From NCBI RefSeq assembly GCF_018141165.1, contig NZ_CP058557.1, positions 2,170,001 to 2,234,000 of the forward strand: DNA of 64,000 nucleotides, read 5' to 3'. Each line of letters opens with the position of its first letter. Within the stretch, counting starts at the first letter, position 1. The notes below the pieces were generated by a model that saw nothing but the letters and a program-made list of their open reading frames with translations, had not been told where the DNA came from and did no database searches. Shown in pieces: positions 27,546 to 36,886 of this stretch. This stretch comes from Alkaliphilus sp. B6464 (GTDB lineage Bacteria > Bacillota > Clostridia > Peptostreptococcales > Natronincolaceae). The position numbers and the translations under genes are program-made.

Positions 27546-27619
27546 TAGGACAAGGTAATCGGAAAAGCAGGGTATGATTGCCACCTCATTTCATATAGAA
27601 AGAAAGGAGGTGGTGTGAT

Positions 27620-27709
27620 ATGGATACGTATCAAGCAATATCATTAATGATTGCGTTTGGAATGTTCGTTATATCACTTATCTCCTATTTAGATAGGGAT
27701 AAAAAATAA
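27620..27709 (+). CDS. Type I toxin, holin-like TxpA/BsrG-type small peptide
   Basis: 29 aa (MDTYQAISLMIAFGMFVISL...) with one membrane helix and a charged DRDKK end. The M-x-T-Y-x-A-(I/L)-x-L-M-I-x-F-G pattern is that of the Firmicutes holin-like type I toxins. The strong AAAGGAGGTGG site can be hidden by pairing CCACCTC (27581-27587) with GAGGTGG (27607-27613). A minus-strand promoter and terminator define an antisense RNA over its 3' side. Overproduction would damage the membrane; the antisense RNA keeps it silent (known of the family). Confidence 0.85.
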   Translation: MDTYQAISLMIAFGMFVISLISYLDRDKK

Positions 27710-27796
27710 TCACCCTGCCCGCCAGCAGAGTGATTAAAGAAATAACTTAGTTTAGTTGTTTAAGGCAATCACATCTTTGCAGGTCCGATTACCTTA
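27706..27796 (-). ncRNA. Antisense antitoxin RNA 1
   Basis: A minus-strand promoter (TATAAT as the complement of 27802-27807, with TTTACT 16 bases upstream) points back toward the toxin gene. The RNA would start near 27796 and end at the hairpin near 27706, about 90 nt, fully complementary to the toxin mRNA 3' region. The same promoter and terminator are kept in locus 2, which supports the call. Confidence 0.7.
27708..27735 (-). terminator. Terminator of antitoxin RNA 1
   Basis: AATCAC-CTGC hairpin with GCAG-GTGATT; on the minus strand it runs into ATTATTTTTTA, a good U-tail. On the plus strand no T-run follows. Confidence 0.7.
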
Positions 27797-27875
27797 TTAA
27801 CATTATACCACAAACAATTTAAAAGTAAACATATACACTGTGTAATTTTACTTATATAATTAGATCTTTTTTATT

Positions 27876-27902
27876 AAACAGTTTTAAGCTGTTTTTTATT
27901 TT
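27876..27902 (+). terminator. Terminator downstream of TA locus 1
   Basis: AAACAG, loop, CTGTTT then TTTATTTT. The same element follows TA locus 2 at 60438-60465, so the duplicated block extends this far. 27903-28098 has no gene; a GATATAAT promoter-like site lies at 28059-28064. Confidence 0.7.
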
Positions 27903-28098
27903 GCAAAAAACCAAATTTAGTTGCTTATATTTAAAAAATTATGACTCAATAATTACGCTTAAAGCAAAACAATGTTATTTAAAGATTAAGTAATAAGACT
28001 TAAAAATATTAATTACCAAAATTATGAAGTAGGTTGATATATATTTAATGAAATATGATATAATTCTTATTAAAGATAGTAAAAAGGGGTGATAAATA

Positions 28099-28530
28099 AT
28101 GGAAATGATAAAAGAATTAGAAGTATCTAAAATAGATGATGTAATGAAAATTTGGCTTGAAGCAAATATTAAAGCTCATGATTTTATTTCAGAAAGTTAC
28201 TGGATAGAAAATTATGATTTTGTAAAAAAAGCTTTGCCTCAATCCGAGGTTCTTGTTTATGAAGATGATGGAGAGATAAAGGGATTTATAGGTATTATAG
28301 ACAAATCTTATATTGCAGGATTATTTATTTCAACTCAATATCAACATAGTGGAATAGGGAGTAAATTGATTGAAAAATGCAAGCAGTATTATCCAATTTT
28401 AAAATTAGATGTTTATGCTAAAAACTTGAAAGCTGTAAATTTTTATAAAAGGCATGGATTTAAAATAGAACAAGAAAACGAAAATTATGATACTAAGGAA
28501 TCCGAGTATTCAATGGTATGGAAATTATAA
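28099..28530 (+). CDS. GNAT acetyltransferase
   Basis: 143 aa. Acetyl-CoA site motif Q-x-x-G-I-G-S (QHSGIGSKL, about 88-96) and the closing NFYKRHGF pattern are typical of GNAT N-acetyltransferases (PhnO/YjaB-like size). Substrate unknown. It has its own promoter (TATAAT 28059-28064) and a good AAAAAGGGGTG site. First single-gene unit of the array. Confidence 0.85.
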   Translation: MEMIKELEVSKIDDVMKIWLEANIKAHDFISESYWIENYDFVKKALPQSEVLVYEDDGEIKGFIGIIDKSYIAGLFISTQYQHSGIGSKLIEKCKQYYPILKLDVYAKNLKAVNFYKRHGFKIEQENENYDTKESEYSMVWKL

Positions 28531-28629
28531 AAACAATAGTAAAATTAAGGGTACTCGAAGACTTCTTAGTTTTTTAATATAGTGACTAATCATAAAAGGC
28601 GGATTTTACATTTACAATCTGAAGTAGGA

Positions 28630-28740
28630 ATAATCTTCTTTGAAAACTGAATAATGCAGTATGATAAAATAGAAAATTGTTAAAGTAATATAGAAAATAC
28701 TATATAATTTTCTTGTTAGATAAATTGGAGTAGTATTATT
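28630..28740 (+). repeat. Array repeat, copy 2 (boxA-like and promoter blocks)
   Basis: TTCTTTGAAAACTGAATAAT at 28636-28655, then the promoter block ending in TATAAT (28703-28708) and TTTTCTTGTTAGATAAAT. The hairpin block is missing or too diverged. Drives the MBL-fold gene. Confidence 0.85.
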
Positions 28741-28785
28741 TTGTGAAGTTTATTCATATTAAGTATAGATAAAGGAGACAAAAAG

Positions 28786-29592
28786 ATGAAGCTAAAAGTT
28801 TTAGTAGATAATAATACATACATTGACCAATACTACTGTGGCGAGCCTGCTGTTTCGTATTATATTGAAGATGATGATGTTAGCTTACTATTGGATGTAG
28901 GATATTCTGATTTATTTCTAAGAAACTCAACTGCATTAGGTGTAGATTTAGAAAATATAAGCACTATTGTTATTTCACATGGTCACGATGACCACACAAG
29001 AGGATTAAAATACTACTTTGAACAAAATAATAAAAATAATATTTCTATTATTGCTCATCCAGATGCATTTAAAGAAAAGTTAATAGATAATTTAAAAATT
29101 TGCTCTCCTATTTTAGAAGAAGAATTAAAAGAAAAATGCAATCTAATTCTTTCGAAAGAACCTATTAAAGTTAGCAAACATATAACTTTTTTAGGGGAAA
29201 TACCTCAAATAAACGACTTCGAAAATAGAAAACCTATTGGTAAACAAATTGTTGGTGAAGCTCCAGTTGATGATTATGTAATAGATGATACAGCCCTTGT
29301 ATATAAAAGTGAAAATGGCATTTATATTATTACAGGGTGTTCTCATAGTGGGATATGCAATATAATAGAATATGCAAAAGAAGTATGTAAAGATAATCGA
29401 GTATTAGGAGTTATAGGAGGATTTCATTTATTTGAAGTAACTGAACAGGTTAATAAAACTATCAATTATCTAAAACAGAACAATGTAAAGGAATTATATC
29501 CTTGCCATTGTACTTCATTTGCTGTTAGAGCAGAAATACATAAAACTTTGCCTGTAAAAGAAGTTGGGGTAGGTTTAGAAATAAACTGGTAA
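28786..29592 (+). CDS. MBL-fold metallo-hydrolase
   Basis: 268 aa with the metallo-beta-lactamase motif SHGHDDHTRG (about 64-73), a second His region GCSHSGICN and a closing GGFHLF. This layout matches MBL proteins annotated as dihydropterin/RFA-P synthase-like hydrolases, but the substrate is not known. All metal ligands seem present. ATG follows AAAGGAGA. The promoter comes from repeat copy 2. Confidence 0.85.
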   Translation: MKLKVLVDNNTYIDQYYCGEPAVSYYIEDDDVSLLLDVGYSDLFLRNSTALGVDLENISTIVISHGHDDHTRGLKYYFEQNNKNNISIIAHPDAFKEKLIDNLKICSPILEEELKEKCNLILSKEPIKVSKHITFLGEIPQINDFENRKPIGKQIVGEAPVDDYVIDDTALVYKSENGIYIITGCSHSGICNIIEYAKEVCKDNRVLGVIGGFHLFEVTEQVNKTINYLKQNNVKELYPCHCTSFAVRAEIHKTLPVKEVGVGLEINW

Positions 29593-29689
29593 AAGTGTAA
29601 AAAATGAACCTATGTTATAGTTATATAATACATAATATTCTTATATAGGGAAATAGATTTATTAAATAAACAAACTAAGTATAATACTT

Positions 29690-29870
29690 AGTTTGTTTGA
29701 TCTATATTCTTCATATAAGGCGTAATAACTGTAGAATCGAATAATTTCTTAAGATGCCGTATTATTCAGAAATGAATTTTACGGTATTTTTATGTCGTAT
29801 TTCAAGTATGTTGGGTACTTTGGAGATATTGTGAAGTAAAGAATATTGTTTGAAAACTGAATAATACTGC
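29690..29870 (+). repeat. Array repeat, copy 3 (no promoter block)
   Basis: Lead-in (ATATTCTTCATATAAGGCG), hairpin 29754-29787 (TGCCGT with ACGGTA, a G-U pair), short middle block, boxA-like GTTTGAAAACTGAATAATAC. The promoter block is replaced by other DNA before the next gene. Confidence 0.85.
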
Positions 29871-29955
29871 ATTTAAAAATCAGCTCAAGCATTCATAAAC
29901 TTGTGTTTAGGTGAATAACATGTCAATATAGCTATTAATTATTGGGGGTATTTTG

Positions 29956-30768
29956 ATGGGATACTATGTTAGAGTAGAGCCAGATGTAAAAATTTATGTA
30001 GAGGATCTTAATCCGGAGGGTCATAAGACAATTGTGTTTTTACATGGTTGGCCTGGAAGCCATAAATTATTTGAATATCAGTTTAATGAGCTCCCACAAA
30101 GTGGATATAGATGTATTGGAATAGATCAAAGAGGATTTGGTAAATCAGATAAGCCATGGAGAGGATATGGCTACAATCGGTTAGCTGACGATGTTAGATG
30201 TGTAGTTGAAGCGCTCAAATTACAAGATTTTATACTGGCAGGCCACTCAACAGGTGGGGCAATTGCTATTAGATATATGGCTAGGTATAATGGGTATGGG
30301 GTATCCAAACTTGCTCTTTTTGCAGCAGCAGCTCCTAGTCTTGTCAAACGTCCTAATTTTCCTTATGGCTTGGACAAGGAAACTGTAATCAAAATTATTG
30401 AGGGAACATACACTGATCGCCCTAAAATGTTGAGCGATTTTGGTGATATATTTTTCTTTCAGCATATAACAGAGCCATTCTCTGATTGGTTCTTACAATT
30501 GGGATTACAAGCAGCAGGGTGGTCAACAGCTGCTATTGCAAAGACTTGGTTACGTGAAGAACTATTTTGTGATTTAGGAACAATAAATGTTCCAACATTA
30601 ATTATTCATGGCATTCACGACAAAGTTGTTCCATTCCAACTAGGTGAAATACAAAAACAAGGTATTAGAAATTCAAGGCTTATACCATTTCAATATAGTG
30701 GCCACGGATCGTTCTATGACCAGCGATGCAAATTTAATGAAGAATTGATGAATTTTATTAAGGAATAA
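29956..30768 (+). CDS. Alpha/beta-hydrolase
   Basis: 270 aa. Oxyanion-hole HGWPGSH near residue 29, nucleophile in GHSTGGA (about Ser97), Asp in HGIHDKVVP and catalytic His in SGHGSF. It resembles haloperoxidase/esterase-type alpha/beta-hydrolases. ATG 29956 follows TTGGGGG; a TTG directly before it (29953) is the alternative start. Substrate unknown. Single-gene unit between repeats 3 and 4. Confidence 0.87.
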   Translation: MGYYVRVEPDVKIYVEDLNPEGHKTIVFLHGWPGSHKLFEYQFNELPQSGYRCIGIDQRGFGKSDKPWRGYGYNRLADDVRCVVEALKLQDFILAGHSTGGAIAIRYMARYNGYGVSKLALFAAAAPSLVKRPNFPYGLDKETVIKIIEGTYTDRPKMLSDFGDIFFFQHITEPFSDWFLQLGLQAAGWSTAAIAKTWLREELFCDLGTINVPTLIIHGIHDKVVPFQLGEIQKQGIRNSRLIPFQYSGHGSFYDQRCKFNEELMNFIKE

Positions 30769-30779
30769 AGTTTTTGCAA

Positions 30780-31040
30780 TATAGAAGTTGCTAATAAAAA
30801 TGTTAGAAACCAATAATTTATTTTAATACCGTATTATTCAGAAATGAATTTTACGGTATTTTTATGTCGCATTTCAAGTAAAGCACGGTATATGAAGAAA
30901 GCACGATGTAATTATTAAAATTTAAAATAAGAATAAGGTTCTTTGAAAACTGAATAATACAGGATTGAAAATTAGGAATCTGCTATAATAATGTAGAAAA
31001 TATGGTATAATTTTCTTATTACATAAATCAGATTAGTGGA
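30780..31040 (+). repeat. Array repeat, copy 4 (full length)
   Basis: All blocks present: lead-in, hairpin 30826-30859, middle block with GATGTAATTATTAAAAT, boxA-like TTCTTTGAAAACTGAATA (30940-30957), and TGGTATAAT promoter (TATAAT 31006-31011) followed by AAATCAGATTAG. Confidence 0.92.
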
Positions 31041-31074
31041 TTATCTGCCACAAATATCATAGGAGGTGAATGTA

Positions 31075-31284
31075 TTGAGAAATAATGGAATTGTAAAATT
31101 TTTAGTTATTTACTTTATTGCAAAAGCAATTAGTTTAATAACTGGCTTGTCCTACAATGTATTTAATGAAGAGTTTAATTTGATACGGCTTATAATGGAC
31201 TTAACAATATGGTTAATTGCATACGTTGGAGTAAGTCTAGTTTTTTCTAAATTATTAAATAAACAAAAAAATGCAGTTGAGTAA
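31075..31284 (+). CDS. Small two-helix membrane protein
   Basis: 69 aa from TTG 31075, which follows a strong AGGAGGTG site (the alternative GTG 31066 overlaps that site). Two hydrophobic helices (about 8-24 and 37-57) and a short basic tail. No family recognised. It is followed by the S66 peptidase gene after a short junction with CTTTTTTAGAC, and may be co-transcribed with it. Confidence 0.6.
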   Translation: MRNNGIVKFLVIYFIAKAISLITGLSYNVFNEEFNLIRLIMDLTIWLIAYVGVSLVFSKLLNKQKNAVE

Positions 31285-31358
31285 TATCGCATACTTTCTT
31301 TTTTAGACCCAACAGTAGGATATTGTGCAAAATTATTTATATTAGGGAGGTTAAATAA

Positions 31359-32396
31359 ATGCTAAAACTAGTTAAACCACAAAGATTAAACCGAGGTGAT
31401 AAGATAGCTACAGTAAGCCTATCATGGGGTGGTGCTGGTGATACAGATCTACTCTGGAGATATAATTTAGGGAAAAAGAGATTACAAGAGCAGTTTGGTT
31501 TAGAGGTTGTAGAAATGCCAAACACTTTAAAAGGGTCTGATTATTTATACTATCACCCAGAAAAGCGCGCGGAAGATTTAATGTCAGCTTTTTCTGACAC
31601 ATCTATAAAAGCAATTTTTTCCTGTATTGGTGGCAATGAAAGTATACGAATGTTGCCATATATTGATTTTGATATTATAAAAAATAATCCTAAAATATTT
31701 ATAGGGTATTCTGATACAACTATTACACATTTTATGTGTCTTAAAGCAAATCTGTCAAGTTTCTATGGCGCATCTATTCTTGCAGAATTAGCGGAAAACA
31801 TTAAAGTGTTTGACTATACTGCTTATTGGTTAGAAAAAGTTTTATTTGACCCTTCTCCAATTGGAGTAATACCAGCCACTAATGAATGGACTGGAGAAAG
31901 AATAGAATGGAGTGAAATCAATGCCTCCATCGCAAAAACTATGGTAAAAAATCAAGGATATGAATTTTTACAAGGCAACGGTGTGATTCAAGGGCATTTA
32001 ATTGGTGGTTGCATTGAAGTAATGGAGATGATAAAAGGTACTTCGCTATGGCCATCCAATGATATATTTGAAGATGCTATTCTATTCTTTGAAACATCAG
32101 AAGAAATGCCAGAACCAAATTATATAGAATATTGGCTTAGAAATTATGGTAGCCAAGGTATATTGCAAAAATTAAAAGGAATAATTTTCGGGAAACCATA
32201 TCAAGAAAGATATTATAAAGAATACAAGAATTCAATCATGAAGATTGTAACAGAATTAGGACTTTATAATTTACCCATTGTGTATAATATGTCCTTTGGT
32301 CATAACGAACCTATGATATGTTTACCCTATGGTGCAACGGCAGAAATTGATTGTGATAATAAAACTTTTTCCATACTTGAACCAGGGGTAGTATAG
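31359..32396 (+). CDS. S66 family LD-carboxypeptidase / MccF-like
   Basis: 345 aa. S66 serine peptidase: IATVSLSWGG at the N-terminus, nucleophile in GYSDTT (about Ser123), and the closing Glu/His region (FETSEE; SFGHNEP). Family members either trim peptidoglycan tetrapeptides or, as MccF, cleave toxic aminoacyl-nucleotides such as microcin C. The long form and the YLYYHPEKRAEDL stretch favour MccF-like; inference. ATG follows TTAGGGAGG. Confidence 0.85.
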   Translation: MLKLVKPQRLNRGDKIATVSLSWGGAGDTDLLWRYNLGKKRLQEQFGLEVVEMPNTLKGSDYLYYHPEKRAEDLMSAFSDTSIKAIFSCIGGNESIRMLPYIDFDIIKNNPKIFIGYSDTTITHFMCLKANLSSFYGASILAELAENIKVFDYTAYWLEKVLFDPSPIGVIPATNEWTGERIEWSEINASIAKTMVKNQGYEFLQGNGVIQGHLIGGCIEVMEMIKGTSLWPSNDIFEDAILFFETSEEMPEPNYIEYWLRNYGSQGILQKLKGIIFGKPYQERYYKEYKNSIMKIVTELGLYNLPIVYNMSFGHNEPMICLPYGATAEIDCDNKTFSILEPGVV

Positions 32397-32522
32397 CTTA
32401 TCGCTACTTATTCGTATTTTATTGAGAACAAGATAATCACTTATTTGAGGTTAATAAAGAGATGTTGTAAAATGTATTAAATGACTATGAATAAAAATTT
32501 ATATTATACGGGGGGAGATATA

Positions 32523-32825
32523 ATGATTATTGATAATAATCCAAAAGAAAAAGAAGCCATGGAGGCATTTCGCAGAGGCGAACGTTCACTTGGCTATAAA
32601 CTTCAAGATGAATTTGTAGCAGAATTAAGAGAAAGTATAGGAAAAGTAGACCATTGCACCTGCCAGAAAGCATGTAAGTATCATGGAAAATGTATAGAAT
32701 GTGTTGCTATACACAGAGCACACAGAGATCATCTTCCAAATTGCTTTAGAAGTTTGGTTAATGAAAGGATTGAAAAACTTTCTGAATTAACAGAACACAG
32801 CATTGTAGAACAAATAAAAAAATAG
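32523..32825 (+). CDS. Small Cys-rich protein
   Basis: 100 aa from ATG 32523 (GGGGGAG site just upstream). The middle holds C-x-C-x3-C-x3-H-x2-C-x2-C-x3-H-x2-H, then an LPNCF, which looks like a zinc or iron-sulfur binding knot. I recall similar short proteins in clostridial genomes without known function. 32826-32860 and then repeat copy 5 follow. Confidence 0.7.
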   Translation: MIIDNNPKEKEAMEAFRRGERSLGYKLQDEFVAELRESIGKVDHCTCQKACKYHGKCIECVAIHRAHRDHLPNCFRSLVNERIEKLSELTEHSIVEQIKK

Positions 32826-32859
32826 TGGATATAGAGAAAATAACATAATAGAAAGTCAA

Positions 32860-33175
32860 TGTTAGCCACATTTTTCATATCATCTATAGTAAGAATAAAA
32901 CATTAAATAACCTATAATTTTCTATTGTAAAATATAAAACACGAATATTTTACTTTAATGCCGTATTATTCAGAAATGAATTTTACGGCACTTTTATGTC
33001 ATCTTTCAACAATATTGCGTATTTTAAGAAAAAGTGATGTAACTATTAAAAATTAAAGTAATAATGTTTTTTGAAAACTGAATTGCGATATTATAAAATA
33101 GAAATTTGCTATAACAACATAGGAAATATGGTATAATTTTCTTGTCAGACAAGTCGAATTAGTAAAATATTATGA
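32860..33175 (+). repeat. Array repeat, copy 5 (full length)
   Basis: Lead-in including CTATAATTTTCTATTGTAAA, hairpin 32958-32991 with a compensatory change (TGCCGTA pairing with TACGGCA), middle block GATGTAACTATTAAAA, boxA-like TTTTTTGAAAACTGAATT, promoter TATAAT 33132-33137. Confidence 0.92.
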
Positions 33176-33239
33176 TGTAAAAATTGAAATAAAAATATGG
33201 ATAGAATAAGAAAGTCCAAAATTAGGAGGAGTTGAGAAA

Positions 33240-33662
33240 ATGGTTCAATCAATTATTCATATAGCCTTGGTTGTAAAAGATTATGATGAGGCAATAGAAT
33301 TTTATACTAAGAAGCTTAATTTTACATTAATTGAAGATACTTATCAGCCGAAACAAGATAAACGTTGGGTAGTAGTATCTCCACCTGGTTCAGTCGGAAC
33401 TACGATATTACTTGCAAAAGCCTCTAAACTTGAACAAGAGTCATTTATTGGTAACCAGTCAGGTGGTAGAGTTTTTCTATTTTTAAACACTGATGATTTT
33501 TGGAGAGATTATAATGAAATGATTTCAAGAGGAATAGAATTTGTGAGAGAGCCGAAAGACCAATCTTATGGAATAGTCGCAGTATTTAAGGATTTATATG
33601 GAAATCTATGGGACTTAGTAGAGTTGAAAGAAGGTCATCCAATTTTAGAACGAATTAAGTAG
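33240..33662 (+). CDS. VOC (glyoxalase/bleomycin-resistance fold) protein
   Basis: 140 aa, one VOC module pair: IIHIALVVKDYDEAIEFYTKKLNF start, and FKDLYGNLWDLVE end with the metal Glu. The His at position 7 and the Glu near 127 fit metal ligands. Such proteins detoxify or bind small electrophiles; specificity unknown. ATG follows AGGAGGAG. Confidence 0.88.
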   Translation: MVQSIIHIALVVKDYDEAIEFYTKKLNFTLIEDTYQPKQDKRWVVVSPPGSVGTTILLAKASKLEQESFIGNQSGGRVFLFLNTDDFWRDYNEMISRGIEFVREPKDQSYGIVAVFKDLYGNLWDLVELKEGHPILERIK

Positions 33663-33778
33663 CTGGCTGAATAAATTCACAATAATTATAAAATATGTCT
33701 CATTCGTATTTTATTATGAATTATCAACGAGGTTATTAAGATATTACAGAAAGACATAGATAGAAGGGATGTAGATTT

Positions 33779-34702
33779 ATGAATAGACGGGATTTAACAC
33801 TTGCTTTATTAGTTGTAACAGTATGGGGAGCTAATTTCACAGTAATTAAGTTAGGGCTTAGTGGTATACCACCTATGTTGCTGGTTGCTTTACGATATAC
33901 ATTTGCTGCCATACCCGCAATAGCCTTTGTAAAACGTCCAGCAGTAGGGTGGCGTTACATTGTTGCTTATGGAATGACCGTTGGGGTTGGGCAATTTGCT
34001 TGTTTGTTCTATGCAATGAATATAGGAATGCCAGCTGGTGTTGCTTCCGTTGTCCTGCAATCTCAGGCTTTCTTTACACTTTTATTTGCTGCAATATTAT
34101 TAAAGGAAACATTAAAAGGAATGCAAGTGATAGGTCTTTTAACAGCTGGACTTGGACTTTATTTTATAGGCGGAAATGTTGGGAGTAATAGATTATCCTC
34201 AATTCCTCTTGGACCATTTTTATTAACACTTCTTGGAGCTGCTTTTTGGGGGATTTCAAACATAATAGTAAGATATGCTTGGAAACAAAGTGAGTCCTGT
34301 GGGGAAAAGCTGGATATGTTGAGTCTGGTAGTATGGTCAAGTCTTGTACCTCCACTCCCCCTTATGGCTTTTGCTATGATGTTGGACACACCAAAAACAT
34401 TATTGGATGCAGTGATTAATTTGAATGTCCTATCTGTATTTGCTGTGCTTTATCTGGCCTTTTGTGCAACATTATTTGGCTTTTACACATGGAGTATGCT
34501 GCTTGCAAAGTACCCTGCTGGCAAAGTAGCGCCACTTTCCCTTCTTGTTCCTATAACTGGACTTATTACATCACAGATTGTTCTTGGTGAACAACTTTCA
34601 AAAATGCAATGGTTAGGCGGTATTGTAATACTTCTGGGGTTAATAATATCTAATTTTGGAGGTTCGCTAATTCAGCGCATTTTTAAGACAAAAGGTGCAT
34701 AA
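33779..34702 (+). CDS. EamA/DMT-family transporter
   Basis: 307 aa, ten hydrophobic helices in two EamA repeats. The start (TVWGANFTVIKLGL) and the motif LKETLKGMQVIGL at the end of repeat 1 are typical of metabolite efflux carriers. Followed by an AraC regulator gene in the same direction, as with ydeD/ydeC in Bacillus. Likely exports an amino acid or metabolite; inference. GC content is a little higher than neighbours, suggesting separate origin. Confidence 0.87.
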   Translation: MNRRDLTLALLVVTVWGANFTVIKLGLSGIPPMLLVALRYTFAAIPAIAFVKRPAVGWRYIVAYGMTVGVGQFACLFYAMNIGMPAGVASVVLQSQAFFTLLFAAILLKETLKGMQVIGLLTAGLGLYFIGGNVGSNRLSSIPLGPFLLTLLGAAFWGISNIIVRYAWKQSESCGEKLDMLSLVVWSSLVPPLPLMAFAMMLDTPKTLLDAVINLNVLSVFAVLYLAFCATLFGFYTWSMLLAKYPAGKVAPLSLLVPITGLITSQIVLGEQLSKMQWLGGIVILLGLIISNFGGSLIQRIFKTKGA

Positions 34703-34704
34703 TG

Positions 34705-34775
34705 TTTATATTATTTGTAGTAAAAATAAAACTTTAAACCACGTATAATCTTCTATTATAAACCGCGAGAATGTT
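34705..34775 (+). repeat. Array repeat, copy 6 (lead-in only)
   Basis: TTATATTATTTGTAGTAA, then CGTATAATCTTCTATTATAAA as in the lead-in of other copies; the hairpin is lost. 34776-34957 has no gene. Confidence 0.65.
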
Positions 34776-34957
34776 GGTTATATCACTGAGCTCCTTTCAG
34801 AAAAGAGCAAAAAATACAGTTGCGCTTGATGTATTGGCAGATTGAAGAGTTGATATCGGGACATTATGGGTAAAAGATACCTAATATACAACAGTAAAGA
34901 TGATTTTTATGTTATATTTAATTTAATGTATAGTCTATTATAGTAGGGAGTGGTATA

Positions 34958-35689
34958 ATGGAAAATCTAAAAAATTTTCAATTTAGATATGCAGTATATG
35001 ATAATGCTCTAAATATTCATAGCCATTCTTATGCACAGATGTTGTTTCCAATTGAGGGCAATCTTTATATAGAGACAGGAAAGCAGCGTATAAACCTGCA
35101 AGCGGAGGATATCTTTTTTTTACCACCTAATTGTCGACATATTTTTGCTGCTAATGGAGACAATACATTTTTAGTTCTGGATATCCCATTATATATGATT
35201 TATAGAGATGATATGAATAAGATAAATGGAGGAATACGTATTTTACCTAATGAAAAATGGAAGGCGATTAAATTCTTACTTTTAGATGAAATTAATGGAG
35301 AGAATGCTAGTCATCAATCCATTCTAGACTTATTTCGCTATTCTTACAACATGCTTTTAGTGGATACTCTTCCAAATTCAATTAGATATATACATGAACA
35401 TTTTAATGAAATTATAAATTTAGATATTTTAGCTAAGATTGAAAATTACAGCATCGCTTACTACTGTGAATGGTTTAAGAAACAAACAGGGGTTACATTA
35501 ACTAATTATATTAAGAAATTAAGAGTATCAAAGACAAAAGATTTATTATTAAATACAAATTATTCCATACTACAAATTGCTCAACAGGTTGGTTATGAGC
35601 ATCATTCATCTTTAACAAGAGTATTTTTGGAATACGAGAAATTGACTCCTAAAGAATATAGGAAAAGTATCCAAAAACCTGTTAAGTAA
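34958..35689 (+). CDS. AraC-family transcriptional regulator
   Basis: 243 aa. N-terminal cupin domain (about 15-95: HSHSYAQMLFPIEG, FLPPNCRHIF), C-terminal double HTH (about 140-240), with the AraC signature IAQQVGYEHHSSLTRVFLEY...TPKEYR. Probably controls the upstream EamA transporter gene in response to a small molecule. It starts at ATG after AGGGAGTGG. Confidence 0.88.
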   Translation: MENLKNFQFRYAVYDNALNIHSHSYAQMLFPIEGNLYIETGKQRINLQAEDIFFLPPNCRHIFAANGDNTFLVLDIPLYMIYRDDMNKINGGIRILPNEKWKAIKFLLLDEINGENASHQSILDLFRYSYNMLLVDTLPNSIRYIHEHFNEIINLDILAKIENYSIAYYCEWFKKQTGVTLTNYIKKLRVSKTKDLLLNTNYSILQIAQQVGYEHHSSLTRVFLEYEKLTPKEYRKSIQKPVK

Positions 35690-35712
35690 ATCCATAATTT
35701 AGGTAAAGAGTT

Positions 35713-35757
35713 AACTTTCTTAATACTATAGAATGACAGTATTAGGAAAGTTTTTTT
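35713..35757 (+). terminator. Terminator after AraC gene
   Basis: AACTTTCTTAATACT pairs with AGTATTAGGAAAGTT, then T7. Confidence 0.85.
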
Positions 35758-35800
35758 ATGCTCTATAGGGCTCAATCCTAAATTAGGGAGGTGATTGGAA

Positions 35801-35962
35801 ATGAAAAAAGGAAATAAAGGTATGGGTATTGCTATAGTATTTATAATAGTTGTTATATTAATTATATTCATCTCGATTAATAGTATTAATAATCGAACAA
35901 CACCAAATAATAACAGACCAATCCATGAGTTATGGGATACAAATAAACTTAATTCTTTATAA
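35801..35962 (+). CDS. 53-aa single-pass membrane protein
   Basis: Strong AGGGAGGTGATT site before ATG 35801. Residues about 9-28 form a very hydrophobic Ile/Val helix, followed by an Asn-rich outer segment. No family recognised. Probably a real small protein because of the ribosome site and clear topology. Confidence 0.6.
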   Translation: MKKGNKGMGIAIVFIIVVILIIFISINSINNRTTPNNNRPIHELWDTNKLNSL

Positions 35963-36096
35963 AATAATTTTGCTTTAATAACTAGAATAATAGAAATTTA
36001 TTAAAAGTTTTTAGACACTGTAGTTGTAATTTAAATATTATTATTTATAATTTGTATTTAATACGTATATTAAAGCAGCTACATTAGGAGGAAAAA

Positions 36097-36455
36097 ATGA
36101 AACTCACAAAAATAAATGATAAAGTATACTATATTCCAAATGCTACGAATATCGGCTGTATTTTAAATGGAGATGATGCTATTTTAATAGATACCGGTTG
36201 GAGGATCATACAGGAAGGAAAATATCTAATATTTTAGAAAAAGAAGGCATAATTGTAATAGGTGTTTTTCTGCCTTGCTATCTTGGTTATGAATTAGATA
36301 ACTATGAAATTAACAATGGTTATATTACCGAAGCAATTCAAAAATGGATTGATATTATGTTTAACGAATTTGGGTACATAGAATTGAAGCCAATATTATG
36401 TCTAAAAATATACGCTCTTTAAGAGTGGTTGAAAAATTAGGATGTTATAACTAGG
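36097..36455 (+). pseudogene. Chimera of MBL-hydrolase N-terminus and GNAT C-terminus
   Basis: 36097-36195 encodes the opening of an MBL-fold protein (KINDKVYYIPNATNIGCIL...ILIDTG). A frameshift then leads to EDHTGRKISNILEKEGI in another frame, and from about 36310 the DNA reads as a RimJ-type GNAT tail (EAIQKWIDIMFNEFGY, then MSKNIRSLRVVEKLGCY in another frame). AGGAGG precedes the ATG. Two unrelated broken genes are joined here. Confidence 0.65.
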
Positions 36456-36481
36456 AATTAGCATATAAATAGTTATATAAA

Positions 36482-36517
36482 AAAGAAGAATCTATTAAGA
36501 AGATTCTTCTTTTTTAT
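36482..36517 (+). terminator. Symmetric terminator, twin of the one after the S4 gene
   Basis: Same AAAAAAGAAGAATCT arms as at 25152-25187 and similar flanks (TTATAT before, ATTAGTACCA after), but the loop is in opposite orientation. 36518-36780 holds no gene I can support. Confidence 0.85.
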
Positions 36518-36886
36518 ATGATTAGTACCATCTAATTACTCCACAAGCTAGCCTTTTACCTGAATTACTGGCAGGTTGTGTTCGATAATCATCGATATCA
36601 GGGAAACTCGATATTTTTTATTTTTAGATATGACATAACTCTACAAAATTTCTATGAAAGTTGATATATAATGTAGACTGACTCTAGCAGATACAAAGAA
36701 AGATTTAATTTATATGAATACAGCAAAGTGTTATAGCAGGGATTCAATCATGATGGCGAACCTCCTAAAACAGAGGAGCACATGCTTGATATAAAAAATA
36801 ATTTTTCTGGACATCATGTAAATCTTAGATATAAGATAGCAGTTGTTGCACCGAATAGAGAATATGTTTCCTACTGGAGGTTGAAA

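Larger units (their letters stand above)
27552..27795. repeat. Inverted repeat flanking toxin 1
   Basis: Left arm 27552-27582 and right arm 27764-27795 are near-perfect reverse complements over about 31 bases (AAGGTAATCGG...ATTGCC). The toxin mRNA 5' end can thus pair with its own 3' region, and the antisense RNA has a 5' end alike to the mRNA 5' end. Conserved in locus 2 (60107-60136 with 60327-60355). Confidence 0.75.
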
